Positions 6,624 through 15,846 of a stretch of 53,589 nucleotides of DNA are shown here, one piece after another. Source of the stretch: Flavobacteriaceae bacterium CG2_30_34_30 (lineage in GTDB: Bacteria > Bacteroidota > Bacteroidia > Flavobacteriales > Flavobacteriaceae); contig MNYN01000029.1 in assembly GCA_001873105.1 (NCBI GenBank), forward strand, positions 1 through 53,589, given 5' to 3'. A program made the translations under genes and the position numbers. The notes under the pieces are model-generated. The model did not search any database. It saw only the letters and a list, made by a program, of their open reading frames with translations, and had not been told where the DNA came from. The stretch's first letter is position 1; each line of letters opens with the position of its first letter.

Positions 6624-8531
6624 CTAAATTCTATTTTCTTTTATTTCATCCACAATTTCCGGATTTAATAAAGTAGAAATATCGCCAAAGTTAGAAAAAT
6701 CACCTTCAGCAATTTTTCGTAAAATACGACGCATAATTTTTCCGGAGCGTGTTTTTGGCAAGCCGGAAACAAATTGTATTTTTTCTAATTTTGCAATCGG
6801 TCCTATTTGATCAGAAATCATTTCATTAATTTCTTTCCGAAGATTATCATGAACTCTACCCTCTCCTGTTTCTTTTAAAATTACAAATCCATAAAGGGCG
6901 CTTCCTTTAATATCGTGTGGAAAACCAACAATGGCACTTTCAGCAACAGCAGGATGCTCGTTAATAGCATCTTCAATAGGAGCAGTACCTAAATTATGCC
7001 CTGAAACAATAACAACATCATCCATACGACCGGTAATTCTATAATAACCCACTTCATCTCTTAGAGCGCCATCGCCAGAAAAATATTTTCCGGGATATGC
7101 GGTGAAATAGGTTTCTTTAAAACGTTGGTGGTCTCCCCAAATGGTTCTTGCCATACCAGGCCAAGGATATTTAATACATAAACTACCGGCAACTTGATTA
7201 TCTTCCACCTCGTTGCGCAATTCGTTCATCAAAACGGGTTGAATTCCCGGTAAAGGTAACGATGCATAGGTAGGTTTAGTAGGAGTTACAAAGGGTAAGG
7301 CAGAAATCATTATTCCACCGGTTTCTGTTTGCCACCAAGTATCTACTAATGGGCATCTTTTTTTGCCTACGTGATCATTGTACCAGTGCCAAGCCTCTTC
7401 ATTTATAGGTTCGCCTACAGAGCCTATTACTTTTAGGGAAGATAAGTCGTGTTCCTCCACAAATTCTAATTTTTCTTTTGCCAAAGCTCTTATGGCTGTA
7501 GGTGCAGTATAAAATTGGGTTATTTTATGTTTTTCTACTATTTGCCAAAAACGACTGTAATCCGGATAAGTAGGGACTCCCTCAAAGAGAACTGTTGTAG
7601 CACCATTTAATAAAGGACCGTAAACAATATAAGAGTGCCCAGTAATCCATCCGATATCTGCTGTACACCAAAACACATCATTTTCTTCATAGCTAAACAC
7701 ATTTTTAAAAGTATAAGCAGTATAAACCATATAACCTGCTATGGAATGCAGCATTCCTTTTGGTTTTCCGGTGGAGCCTGAGGTGTATAAAATAAATAAA
7801 GGATCTTCTGCTTTCATTATTTCAGCTACATGATTTTTAGATGCTTTTTCTAAAAGTGGTGCCAACCAAAAATCGCGACCTTCTTTCATGGTTATTTGAG
7901 AATGTGTACGCGCAACAACCCATACTTTTTCAACACCTTTGCAGTGGTGCAGTGCTTCGTCCACAATACCTTTTAAATCGATACTTTTGTTTCCACGGAA
8001 GCCTCCATCCGAGGTTATCACCCATTTACAATCGCAATCATTGATTCTAGTTTCTAGGGCTTTTGAAGAAAAACCAGCAAAAACAACAGAATGTATTGCA
8101 CCTATTCTAGCGCAAGCCAAAACAGATACTGCGAGTTCAGGAATCATTGGCAAATAGATACATACCCTATCCCCTTTTTTTACTCCTTGTTCTTGCAGCA
8201 CATTGGATAATTTGGCAACCCTTTCATAAAGTTCGTTATACGTAATGTGTTGCGCTTCTTCTTTAGGATCATTTGGTTCAAATAAAATAGCGGTTTTATT
8301 TCCTCTTTTTGCTAAATGACGATCGATACAGTTTTTTGTAATATTTAGTTTAGCGCCATCAAACCATTTAAATTCGGCTTCTTGCATACTATATTCTAAA
8401 ACTTTGTCCCATTTACGGTACCAGGTGAAATGTTCGTCGGCAATTTTTTCCCAGAATTTTTTGGGTTCTTTGATAGATTTTTTGTAAGCTTTAAAATAAT
8501 GTTCAAGATTTTTTATTTTGTAATTACTCAT
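6624..8531 (-). CDS. acs: Acetate--CoA ligase (AMP-forming)
   Basis: This 635-residue protein activates acetate to acetyl-CoA through acetyl-AMP. The P-loop YTSGSTGKPKG is at about 250-260. The Acs signatures FWCTADIGWITGHSYIVYGP and DTWWQTETGG are present, and the C-terminal PKTRSGKIMRR carries the conserved lysine that protein acetyltransferases modify in many bacteria. The length is slightly below the usual 650. It is the last gene of the minus-strand acetate operon, 52 bases after a second ligase gene, and is closed by the hairpin at 6601-6621. Being downstream of a CrbS-like kinase matches the known control of acs by CrbS/CrbR in other phyla. Confidence 0.96.
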   Translation of the reverse strand: MSNYKIKNLEHYFKAYKKSIKEPKKFWEKIADEHFTWYRKWDKVLEYSMQEAEFKWFDGAKLNITKNCIDRHLAKRGNKTAILFEPNDPKEEAQHITYNELYERVAKLSNVLQEQGVKKGDRVCIYLPMIPELAVSVLACARIGAIHSVVFAGFSSKALETRINDCDCKWVITSDGGFRGNKSIDLKGIVDEALHHCKGVEKVWVVARTHSQITMKEGRDFWLAPLLEKASKNHVAEIMKAEDPLFILYTSGSTGKPKGMLHSIAGYMVYTAYTFKNVFSYEENDVFWCTADIGWITGHSYIVYGPLLNGATTVLFEGVPTYPDYSRFWQIVEKHKITQFYTAPTAIRALAKEKLEFVEEHDLSSLKVIGSVGEPINEEAWHWYNDHVGKKRCPLVDTWWQTETGGIMISALPFVTPTKPTYASLPLPGIQPVLMNELRNEVEDNQVAGSLCIKYPWPGMARTIWGDHQRFKETYFTAYPGKYFSGDGALRDEVGYYRITGRMDDVVIVSGHNLGTAPIEDAINEHPAVAESAIVGFPHDIKGSALYGFVILKETGEGRVHDNLRKEINEMISDQIGPIAKLEKIQFVSGLPKTRSGKIMRRILRKIAEGDFSNFGDISTLLNPEIVDEIKENRI

Positions 8532-8583
8532 GACTTTATTAATTTATTTAAAATTACTGTTTTTAATTGTTTTATGAAACGCT

Positions 8584-10482
8584 CTACGCAATACTTTTTG
8601 ATGCAAAGTATGCTTGACATTTTTCTTTAATTTCTTCTACAATCGTTTCATCATCAATGGTGGAAGGAATAGTAATTATATTTTTGTCTAGGATACTTCT
8701 AATTAATTTTCGTAAGGTCTTTCCTGATCGAGTTTTTGGAAGGCGGTCAACCTTAATGACATTTTTTAGAGAAGCTAGTGCACCAATTTTATTACGTATT
8801 AGCTGAATAATTTCATATTCTATTTGAAATTCTTCCATAATGGTGTCAGTTCTAGTTACAATTAAGGCTATTGGAATTTGACCTTTAATAGTATCATGTA
8901 CTCCCACAACAGCACATTCTGCAATTTGCGGATGACTTGAAACAACTTCTTCCATTTCTGCAGTAGATAATCGATGTCCTGCAACATTAATAACATCATC
9001 GATTCTTCCGGTAATAAAAACATATCCATCCTCATCTATATACCCACCGTCACCGGAGAGATAGTATCCCGGAAACTTTTTCAAATAACCAGATTCAAAC
9101 CGTTCATAATCTTTCCATAAATCGAGCATTGTTCCTGGAGGCAGTGGTAATTTAACAACCACATAACCCTCCTCATTCGGTGCTAATTCCTTACCATTTT
9201 CATCAAAAATATGAATACTATAACCGCAAACCGCTTTACCTGCAGAGCCAAATTTTACAAGAAGCGGCTCCACACCCATCATAATTGCAATCATTGGCCA
9301 ACCCGATTCGGTTTGCCACCAATGGTCAATTACTGGAATGTCTAATTGTTTTTTATACCATTCAATTGTAGCAATATCGCATCTTTCGCCGGCTAAAAAT
9401 TGCGTGCGTAAACAACTCAAATCATATTTTTTTATATAGTCGCCATCGGGATCTTCTTTTTTTATAGCTCTAATGGCTGTAGGTGCAGTAAACATAACTG
9501 AAACTTTATGTTCTGAAATTACTCTCCAAAAGGTAGAAGCATCTGGGGTTTTTATAGGTTTTCCTTCAAAAATAACTGTAGTGTTTCTATGAATAAGTGG
9601 TGCATAAACGATGTAACTATGTCCTACAACCCAACCAACATCAGATGCTGCCCAAAATACCTCACCCGGTGCAACGCCATAAATATATTTCATTGAAAAT
9701 TGTAATGCAGTAGCATATCCACCTGTATCTCTTACTATGCCTTTTGGCTTACCTGTAGTTCCGGAAGTATATAAAATATATAATGCATGGTTAGAGGATA
9801 CAGGAACACAAGCAACCGGATCTGAACCATACACAAGTGCTGCATAATCTACATCCCATTTTTTAAAAGGTACTTTTGCGCCAAATTTTCGGTTAAGTAC
9901 TACTACTTTTTTGGGTTGATGTGCCGCGAGGGCAATGGCTTCATCTACAAGAGGTTTGTAGGCAATTAATCGATCAATTTCAATACCGGATGATGCTGTA
10001 ATTATAATTTTTGGTTTACAATCGTCTATGCGGATTGCCAACTCTGCAGGAGCAAAACCGCCAAAGACAACGGAATGTGTTACTCCTAGTCTGGCGCAGG
10101 CCAACATTGCAAATGCGGCTTGTGGAATCATGGGCATGTAAATTACTGCAGTATTTCCTTTTTTAAGTCCAAGAGATTGTAACCCTCCGGCTAATTTTGC
10201 CACCTCTTCTTGCAATTTAAAATACGTATATTTTTCGATGGTTTGTGTAACTGGAGAGTCAAAAACAATTGCAGTTTGATTACCAAAACCATCTTCAATA
10301 TGTTTATCTATAGCTAGATAACACATATTTAGCTCTCCATCTTCAAACCATAAAGGGTAGTTGTTTTCATCTTTGGTAAGTATATTATTTGGTTTTTTAT
10401 ACCAGGCAATTTCTTCGCTTTGTTCTTTCCAAAAAGTTTCCGGTTGCTTAATGCTTTGCTGATAAAAGGGTGAATACTTCAT
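8584..10482 (-). CDS. PrpE-like propionate/acetate--CoA ligase
   Basis: This is a 632-residue AMP-forming acyl-CoA synthetase. It has the P-loop YTSGTTGKPKG, followed by IVRDTGGYATAL, FWAASDVGWVVGHSYIVYAP, FLAGERCD and DHWWQTESGWP. RDTGGY and LAGERCD are typical of propionyl-CoA synthetase (PrpE) rather than Acs, which suggests a preference for propionate or a slightly larger acid. The C-terminal PKTRSGKTLRK motif with the modifiable lysine is kept. It lies between the response regulator and acs in one operon, so the cell makes two short-chain acid ligases together. Substrate preference is inferred from motifs only. Confidence 0.88.
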   Translation of the reverse strand: MKYSPFYQQSIKQPETFWKEQSEEIAWYKKPNNILTKDENNYPLWFEDGELNMCYLAIDKHIEDGFGNQTAIVFDSPVTQTIEKYTYFKLQEEVAKLAGGLQSLGLKKGNTAVIYMPMIPQAAFAMLACARLGVTHSVVFGGFAPAELAIRIDDCKPKIIITASSGIEIDRLIAYKPLVDEAIALAAHQPKKVVVLNRKFGAKVPFKKWDVDYAALVYGSDPVACVPVSSNHALYILYTSGTTGKPKGIVRDTGGYATALQFSMKYIYGVAPGEVFWAASDVGWVVGHSYIVYAPLIHRNTTVIFEGKPIKTPDASTFWRVISEHKVSVMFTAPTAIRAIKKEDPDGDYIKKYDLSCLRTQFLAGERCDIATIEWYKKQLDIPVIDHWWQTESGWPMIAIMMGVEPLLVKFGSAGKAVCGYSIHIFDENGKELAPNEEGYVVVKLPLPPGTMLDLWKDYERFESGYLKKFPGYYLSGDGGYIDEDGYVFITGRIDDVINVAGHRLSTAEMEEVVSSHPQIAECAVVGVHDTIKGQIPIALIVTRTDTIMEEFQIEYEIIQLIRNKIGALASLKNVIKVDRLPKTRSGKTLRKLIRSILDKNIITIPSTIDDETIVEEIKEKCQAYFASKSIA

Positions 10483-10502
10483 AATATTAAAATTTTACTA
10501 AA

Positions 10503-10868
10503 TTAATCAACCAATAAATTTTCTACTTTTTCAAGTAATTTTTTTATGGAGAAAGGTTTGGTTACATAGGCATCTGCACCGAGAAGTAATCCTTTCTCGA
10601 TATCGCTTTCTTGGTTTTTTGCAGAAAGGAAAATGACTTTACAGTTACGCAACAAAGGGTTTTCTTTCATGGCATGCAGGGCAGCATATCCATCAACTTC
10701 CGGCATCATTATATCTAAAATTACTAAGTTAGGAATTTCAATATGCATTAAGTCTAGCGCCTCTTGACCATCACGTGCTATAAATACCAGATAGTTTTTT
10801 TTCTTAAATGCATATTCTAAAGTCATTAGAATATTTGGCTCATCATCAACAATTAGAATTTTTTTCAT
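10503..10868 (-). CDS. Receiver-only response regulator, partner of the CrbS-like kinase
   Basis: This 121-residue protein consists only of a receiver domain. The acidic pair is in VDDEPN (about residues 7-9), the phosphorylated Asp is in LVILDIMMPEVDG (about 52), and the switch Ser is in FLSA, with Lys in VTKPFS. There is no DNA-binding or enzyme domain. CrbR, the proteobacterial counterpart, carries a LuxR-type HTH. The gene is 8 bases after the kinase and 20 before the ligase, so it is part of the operon. Its output must be another protein. Confidence 0.93.
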   Translation of the reverse strand: MKKILIVDDEPNILMTLEYAFKKKNYLVFIARDGQEALDLMHIEIPNLVILDIMMPEVDGYAALHAMKENPLLRNCKVIFLSAKNQESDIEKGLLLGADAYVTKPFSIKKLLEKVENLLVD

Positions 10869-10876
10869 ATATCAAA

Positions 10877-13561
10877 TTAATATCTTTTAGGCAATGTAAA
10901 CTTTAAAGTTACCGTTGCATTTGAATTTTCAGCCCAAATTTTTCCGTGGTGAGCTTCTATAATTTTTTTGCAAATAGCAAGACCTAAACCACTTCCAATT
11001 GGTTTTTTAATGTTTTGATTATTTGATTGATAAAATTTATCGAAAATGGTCAAAAGGTCATCCTCAGGAATTGGTTTTCCAAAATTACTTACTGCTATTT
11101 CTATGTATTCTACTTTATCATAAAAGTAAATATCAATTTTGGCATGGTTTCCAGAGCAAAATTTAATGGCATTAGAAAGTAGATTTGTAAAAACTTGTAT
11201 GATACGTTCTTCATCATAGAGAAGTTTAAAATCCTCAATTTCAAAATGTGTATTTACTTGGATGGATTTGTTATTTAACAATTGTTTTAAGGGGTTAATT
11301 ACCTTTTCAAAAGTTTTTGTAATTTGATTTTCAGAGAGGTATATTTTTTGTTTTCCTGTTTCAAATTTTTCAAGATCTAAAATTTGATCGATCAATCGGT
11401 TTAATCGGTCAGATTCTGTGATAATATTTTGAAGAAATTGCTTTTTTATATCTTCGGGTATTTCGTCATCATCATACAATAACTCAGTTGAAGCTCTTAT
11501 TGCGGTTATTGGTGTGCGTAATTCGTGGGTTACCGTGTCTAGAAAATCATCTTTTTGTTTGTCTTTTTTAAGAAGCGTTTCATTTGCTTCTTTTAATTGA
11601 ATAGACAGTTTTTGAAGTTCGTTTGAAGTTTCTGTAAGTTTTTTATTTAGCAAAATATTTTCTTTAGATTCTTCAAGTATGCGCAATACTTCGGGTAAAC
11701 TAATTTGATCTTCTTTAGCAACACTTCCTATAAGTATTTTTGCTGAAGCTGTGCCAATGTGGCCTGTTAATAAGTTTTCAGAAAACTTTATAAGCCGTGC
11801 ATCTGCCATGGTGGTATCATTATCAATATTGTATTTTACATTAAATATTCTTAAGGCTCTTGTTGTTCTTTCTTCGCCTAAAAATCGATTTAATATTTTT
11901 TCGATATCGGCTTTGTAGGCTGTTCCTTTCCAAATAAACGCATTTTCGTGGTTAGAAATATACTTATCGATGTCTACATACATTTCAGCATAATTACGTT
12001 CTCTGTAGTTTCCCTTAAAACTAATGGAAACGCCATAATAGATAAAAAAATTAGCTAACAAGCTCCAAAACAAAGCATGTGGCACCGGTTCCAAATAGTC
12101 AAGTCCTACTAGTTGAAATGGTTTCAGAATTTCTATTCCAAAAAGTCCATCAGAAATAAAATGATTTTCTAAAGTTGAAATACCAATTGCGTAAGGCACT
12201 AAAAGGGTATAAAAACAAATCAAAAATCCAACAATAATACCTGCTATTGCCCCTTTTGCAGAACCTCTTTTCCAAAACAATGCCCCAAAAAAAGAAGGAG
12301 CCAATTGTGCTATGATAACAAAAGAAATCAACCCTATGGAAACTAAGGAATAATCCAAAGCAAAATATCTGAAAATAAAATAAGCGACAATTATAAGAGA
12401 AAAAATTCCGATTTTTCTACTTCTAACTATCCGATTGCTGTTTTTTTCTTGTTTATCACTTTGTAATTTTCCTATAAATCCATAAGGAATAAGTAGGTTG
12501 TTACTCAACATGGTAGAAAGAGCAATAGTTGAAACAACTATCATTGATATTGCTGCAGAAAATCCCCCTAAAAAAACTAATAAAACCAACCATTGTTGTT
12601 CAAAAAGTTGTGCAATATACAAGGAATACATATCTGCATTTACCGGGTTACCTTCAAACAGAATATTTCCTCCCCAGGCAATCGGGTAAACAAATAAATT
12701 AAAAAGCAAAAGATACAATGGAAACAACCAAATAGCTGTTTTAATGTGTTTCTCTCTGTTATTTTCAATAATACTTACATGAAATTGGCGTGGTAATATG
12801 AATATGGCAAATAAGGATAAAATGCATAACAAAAACCAGTTTATGGCTTGCGAAAAATCGCCAATTGAATTTTTTTCAGAAAAGTTTTCTAACAAAGAGG
12901 CTTGGTTAAAAATATCTTGAAAACCATCAAAAGCAAAAAAGGTTACAAAAATTCCTATGGTTAGAAAAAATACTAATTTTAAAAAAGATTCTACAGCAAT
13001 AGCCATTACAATACCTTTTCTTTTTTCAGAAGCATCAACATATCGAGTGCCGTAATAAGATGTAAATAGAGCTAAAGCAATAGCCACATAGGTGGTAGTA
13101 TCCTTTAAAATAATGGTGTCAGCGGTTTGGGTAACAATATGAAAAGTTTCAGAAATGGCTTTTAATTGTAATGCGATATATGGTAAAATACCCACGACAC
13201 ATATTACTGTTACCAAAGCTCCCAGAAATCTATCGTTACCGTAACGCAAAGAAATAAAATCTGCAATACCGGAGATTTTATTTACTCTAGAAATTCGGAT
13301 TATTTTTTTAAGAATAAGAATCCAAGTAGGAATTACCATTACAGGACCTAGGTAAATTGCTAAATAATTCACGCCAGAATTTGCTGCAACACCTATACTT
13401 CCATAATACGTCCAGGTTGTACAATAAACGGCTAAGGATAAAGTATAAATGTAAGCATTATTTGTCCATTTATTATTTGATTTTTTTTCTGCCCATTGAG
13501 CTATGGCAAACAAAAAACCAAGATAAAGCACTAATATGATTAATAACGTAATACTATTCAT
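10877..13561 (-). CDS. CrbS-like sodium:solute symporter-histidine kinase
   Basis: This is an 894-residue fusion. Residues about 1-490 form a 12-13-helix SSS-family transporter (YCTTWTYYGSIG near 45-60). Then comes a STAC-like linker (about 530-610, ILNRFLGEERTTRALRIF) and a coiled coil (about 615-665). The HisKA domain has VTHELRTPITAIRA (about 676) and the ATPase domain has LLSNAIKF, a GSGLGLAICKKIIEAHHG box and a TVTLKF end. The G1 box reads SNFGKPIP instead of DNGxGI. This is the architecture of CrbS, which senses acetate or its flux and controls acs. Whether the SSS part transports is unknown. The start overlaps the upstream small gene by 8 bases. Confidence 0.93.
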   Translation of the reverse strand: MNSITLLIILVLYLGFLFAIAQWAEKKSNNKWTNNAYIYTLSLAVYCTTWTYYGSIGVAANSGVNYLAIYLGPVMVIPTWILILKKIIRISRVNKISGIADFISLRYGNDRFLGALVTVICVVGILPYIALQLKAISETFHIVTQTADTIILKDTTTYVAIALALFTSYYGTRYVDASEKRKGIVMAIAVESFLKLVFFLTIGIFVTFFAFDGFQDIFNQASLLENFSEKNSIGDFSQAINWFLLCILSLFAIFILPRQFHVSIIENNREKHIKTAIWLFPLYLLLFNLFVYPIAWGGNILFEGNPVNADMYSLYIAQLFEQQWLVLLVFLGGFSAAISMIVVSTIALSTMLSNNLLIPYGFIGKLQSDKQEKNSNRIVRSRKIGIFSLIIVAYFIFRYFALDYSLVSIGLISFVIIAQLAPSFFGALFWKRGSAKGAIAGIIVGFLICFYTLLVPYAIGISTLENHFISDGLFGIEILKPFQLVGLDYLEPVPHALFWSLLANFFIYYGVSISFKGNYRERNYAEMYVDIDKYISNHENAFIWKGTAYKADIEKILNRFLGEERTTRALRIFNVKYNIDNDTTMADARLIKFSENLLTGHIGTASAKILIGSVAKEDQISLPEVLRILEESKENILLNKKLTETSNELQKLSIQLKEANETLLKKDKQKDDFLDTVTHELRTPITAIRASTELLYDDDEIPEDIKKQFLQNIITESDRLNRLIDQILDLEKFETGKQKIYLSENQITKTFEKVINPLKQLLNNKSIQVNTHFEIEDFKLLYDEERIIQVFTNLLSNAIKFCSGNHAKIDIYFYDKVEYIEIAVSNFGKPIPEDDLLTIFDKFYQSNNQNIKKPIGSGLGLAICKKIIEAHHGKIWAENSNATVTLKFTLPKRY

Positions 13562-13748
13562 TATACCTTTTTGTTATAATGTAAGAAAGTGCAATAGAAA
13601 ATATCCAAACCGAAAAAATAAAAATATAAATTTTAGGAATTCCTAAAAAGGGGTCACTACTATCAAACAAAAGTAATATAGGAGCATTCCAAACCACAAA
13701 GAGAAAAAGGGAAAGGAGAAGTAACTTTTGTTCGTGTCTTTTTTTCAT
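13554..13748 (-). CDS. Small two-helix membrane protein before the CrbS-like kinase
   Basis: This 64-residue protein starts MKKRHEQKLLLLSLFLF. It has two hydrophobic stretches (about 8-27 and 40-58) joined by a short loop with DSSDPFLGIPK. It overlaps the start of the symporter-kinase gene by 8 bases, which points to translational coupling and perhaps a physical partner of that kinase. It resembles the small DUF3311-like helpers that accompany SSS transporters in organisation (short, two helices, overlapping), but I cannot assign it to a family with confidence. Confidence 0.75.
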   Translation of the reverse strand: MKKRHEQKLLLLSLFLFVVWNAPILLLFDSSDPFLGIPKIYIFIFSVWIFSIALSYIITKRYNE

Positions 13749-13822
13749 CGTAAAATATTATTCAAGTAAAATACAAACTCTGCTCCAGTAAAACAAGAGC
13801 AGAGAATGTATTAATTATAGTT

Positions 13823-15535
13823 TTAATGATCTGTTGCTTCACCAGCTCCAGAAGGAATTCTGATGTGTTCTACAATATCTTGTACATATTGAGGTGGTTC
13901 TTTTGTAAATTTATTGACTATCAAAGCTACGGCAAAGTTTACTAACATGGCAATGGTACCGAATCCTTCCGGTGAAATACCAAACCACCAATCTTCTTTT
14001 AATGTTGCAACGATTTCTTTACCACCATCAAAAATTCCAAATTTGAATTTAAGCATATAGAAAAGCATCAAAAGCATCCCCACAATCATACCGCTAATAG
14101 CGCCTTCTTTGTTCATTTTTTTGTAAAAAATACCCATAATAATTGCTGGGAAAAAGGATGCCGCAGCAAGGCCAAATGCTAAGGCAACCACGGCTGCAAC
14201 AAAACCAGGAGGGTTGATTCCAAAATATCCTGCAATACAAACCGCAACCGTAGCTGAAATACGTGCAGCCCAAAGTTCTCCTTTTTCAGATATATTTGGG
14301 TTAATCATTTTTTTAATCAAATCGTGTGATACGGATGAAGAGATGACTAATAACAACCCGGCTGCAGTAGAGAGTGCTGCTGCAAGAGCACCCGCAGCTA
14401 ATAATGCAATTACCCAATTAGGTAAATTTGCAATTTCAGGGTTTGCAAGTACCATAATATCATTGTCAATTATTAATTCGTTTTTAGAAGCATCTGCTAC
14501 ATACTGAATTACGCCATCTTCATTTTTATCATCATATTTTAAAAGCCCTGTTTCTTCCCATTTAGAGAACCATTCCGGCATATTTACATATTCTTTATTG
14601 CTTACAGTTTGAATTAAATTTGTACGTGCAAATACTGCTATTGCAGGTGCTGTAGTATATAGTATAGCTATAAAAAGCAAAGCTAATCCGGCCGATTTTC
14701 TAGCATCCTTCACTTTCTTAACGGTAAAAAACCGAACAATAACGTGAGGAAGTCCTGCAGTACCAACCATTAAAGCAAGGGTAATAGCAAAAACATCTGC
14801 CATTGATTTTGTGCCACTAGTATATTCAGCAAAACCTAATTCAGTAGATAAACCATTTAATTTATCTAATAAATAGGTTCCTGAACCATCAGAAAGTGTT
14901 CCACCCATACCTAATTGAGGTATTACATTTCCTGTCATTTGGATAGAGATAAAAATTGCGGGAACCATAAATGCGAAAATCAACACACAATATTGAGCTA
15001 CTTGCGTATAAGTAATTCCTTTCATTCCACCCAAAACTGCATAGAACAAAACGATAACCATACCAATGATTACCCCTGTATTAATATTTACCTCTAGAAA
15101 GCGTGAAAATACGACACCTACCCCACGCATTTGCCCTGCTACATAAGTAAAGGAAACAATTAAGGCACAAATAACGGCAACGGTTCTTGCGGTTTTTGAA
15201 TAGTATCTATCTCCTATAAAATCAGGTACTGTGAATTTTCCAAATTTCCGTAAGTAGGGAGCCAAAAGTAACGCTAATAAAACATAACCACCCGTCCATC
15301 CCATAAGATAAACGGCTCCATCATAGCCCATAAAGGAAATAAGACCAGCCATAGAAATAAATGAGGCGGCACTCATCCAGTCTGCAGCAGTTGCCATTCC
15401 ATTTGCTAAAGGCGAAACGCCACCCCCAGCGATATAAAATTCTTTAGTAGTTCCGGCACGCGACCAGATTGCAATTCCGATATATAAGGCAAACGTAATG
15501 CCCACTATAATATATGTCCAAGTTTGTACAGTCAT
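13823..15535 (-). CDS. ActP-like cation/acetate symporter
   Basis: This is a 570-residue member of the sodium:solute symporter family with about 13 membrane segments. The early segment FYIAGGGVSPLANGMATAADWMSAASF and the RYYSKTARTVAVICALIVSFTYVAGQMRGVG stretch are typical of ActP/SSS acetate permeases. It is followed by the kinase part of the operon and preceded by a DUF4212 gene, the usual helper subunit of this transporter group. A soluble insert at about 300-360 contains an acidic DDKNEDGVI segment. The likely substrates are acetate, propionate or other short carboxylates with Na+. The start is supported by the 27-base gap to DUF4212. Confidence 0.93.
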   Translation of the reverse strand: MTVQTWTYIIVGITFALYIGIAIWSRAGTTKEFYIAGGGVSPLANGMATAADWMSAASFISMAGLISFMGYDGAVYLMGWTGGYVLLALLLAPYLRKFGKFTVPDFIGDRYYSKTARTVAVICALIVSFTYVAGQMRGVGVVFSRFLEVNINTGVIIGMVIVLFYAVLGGMKGITYTQVAQYCVLIFAFMVPAIFISIQMTGNVIPQLGMGGTLSDGSGTYLLDKLNGLSTELGFAEYTSGTKSMADVFAITLALMVGTAGLPHVIVRFFTVKKVKDARKSAGLALLFIAILYTTAPAIAVFARTNLIQTVSNKEYVNMPEWFSKWEETGLLKYDDKNEDGVIQYVADASKNELIIDNDIMVLANPEIANLPNWVIALLAAGALAAALSTAAGLLLVISSSVSHDLIKKMINPNISEKGELWAARISATVAVCIAGYFGINPPGFVAAVVALAFGLAAASFFPAIIMGIFYKKMNKEGAISGMIVGMLLMLFYMLKFKFGIFDGGKEIVATLKEDWWFGISPEGFGTIAMLVNFAVALIVNKFTKEPPQYVQDIVEHIRIPSGAGEATDH

Positions 15536-15562
15536 TTTTTTATTGTGTTTAGAAGTGAAACA

Positions 15563-15823
15563 TTATTCGTTAAATCCATATTTTTTATCTAGTTTGTTCA
15601 TCAAACGTACATATACAAATATGAGAATGACAAATACATAGATAGACCCTTGTTGTGCAAACCAAAATCCAAGTGGAAATCCTCCAATTTTAAATGCATC
15701 TAGGGCATCTTTAAACAATATTCCGGCGCCATAAGAAACGGCAAACCATATCACTAAAAGAATAACTAAATATCTTAGGTTTTCTTTCCAGTATGCTGTG
15801 GCATGTTTTTGTTTTTCACTCAT
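15563..15823 (-). CDS. DUF4212 small membrane subunit of the symporter
   Basis: This 86-residue protein has an N-terminal soluble stretch (KQKHATAYWKENLRYL) and two hydrophobic helices (about 18-36 and 50-72). It ends RLMNKLDKKYGFNE. The W-K-NLRYL opening and the final DxxYGF are typical of DUF4212, a family almost always encoded directly before an SSS acetate/solute symporter, as here (27-base gap). It is probably an accessory subunit needed for assembly or activity. It is cotranscribed with the porin gene upstream. Confidence 0.9.
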   Translation of the reverse strand: MSEKQKHATAYWKENLRYLVILLVIWFAVSYGAGILFKDALDAFKIGGFPLGFWFAQQGSIYVFVILIFVYVRLMNKLDKKYGFNE

Positions 15824-15846
15824 AATTATTAGTGTTTTAGATTGGT

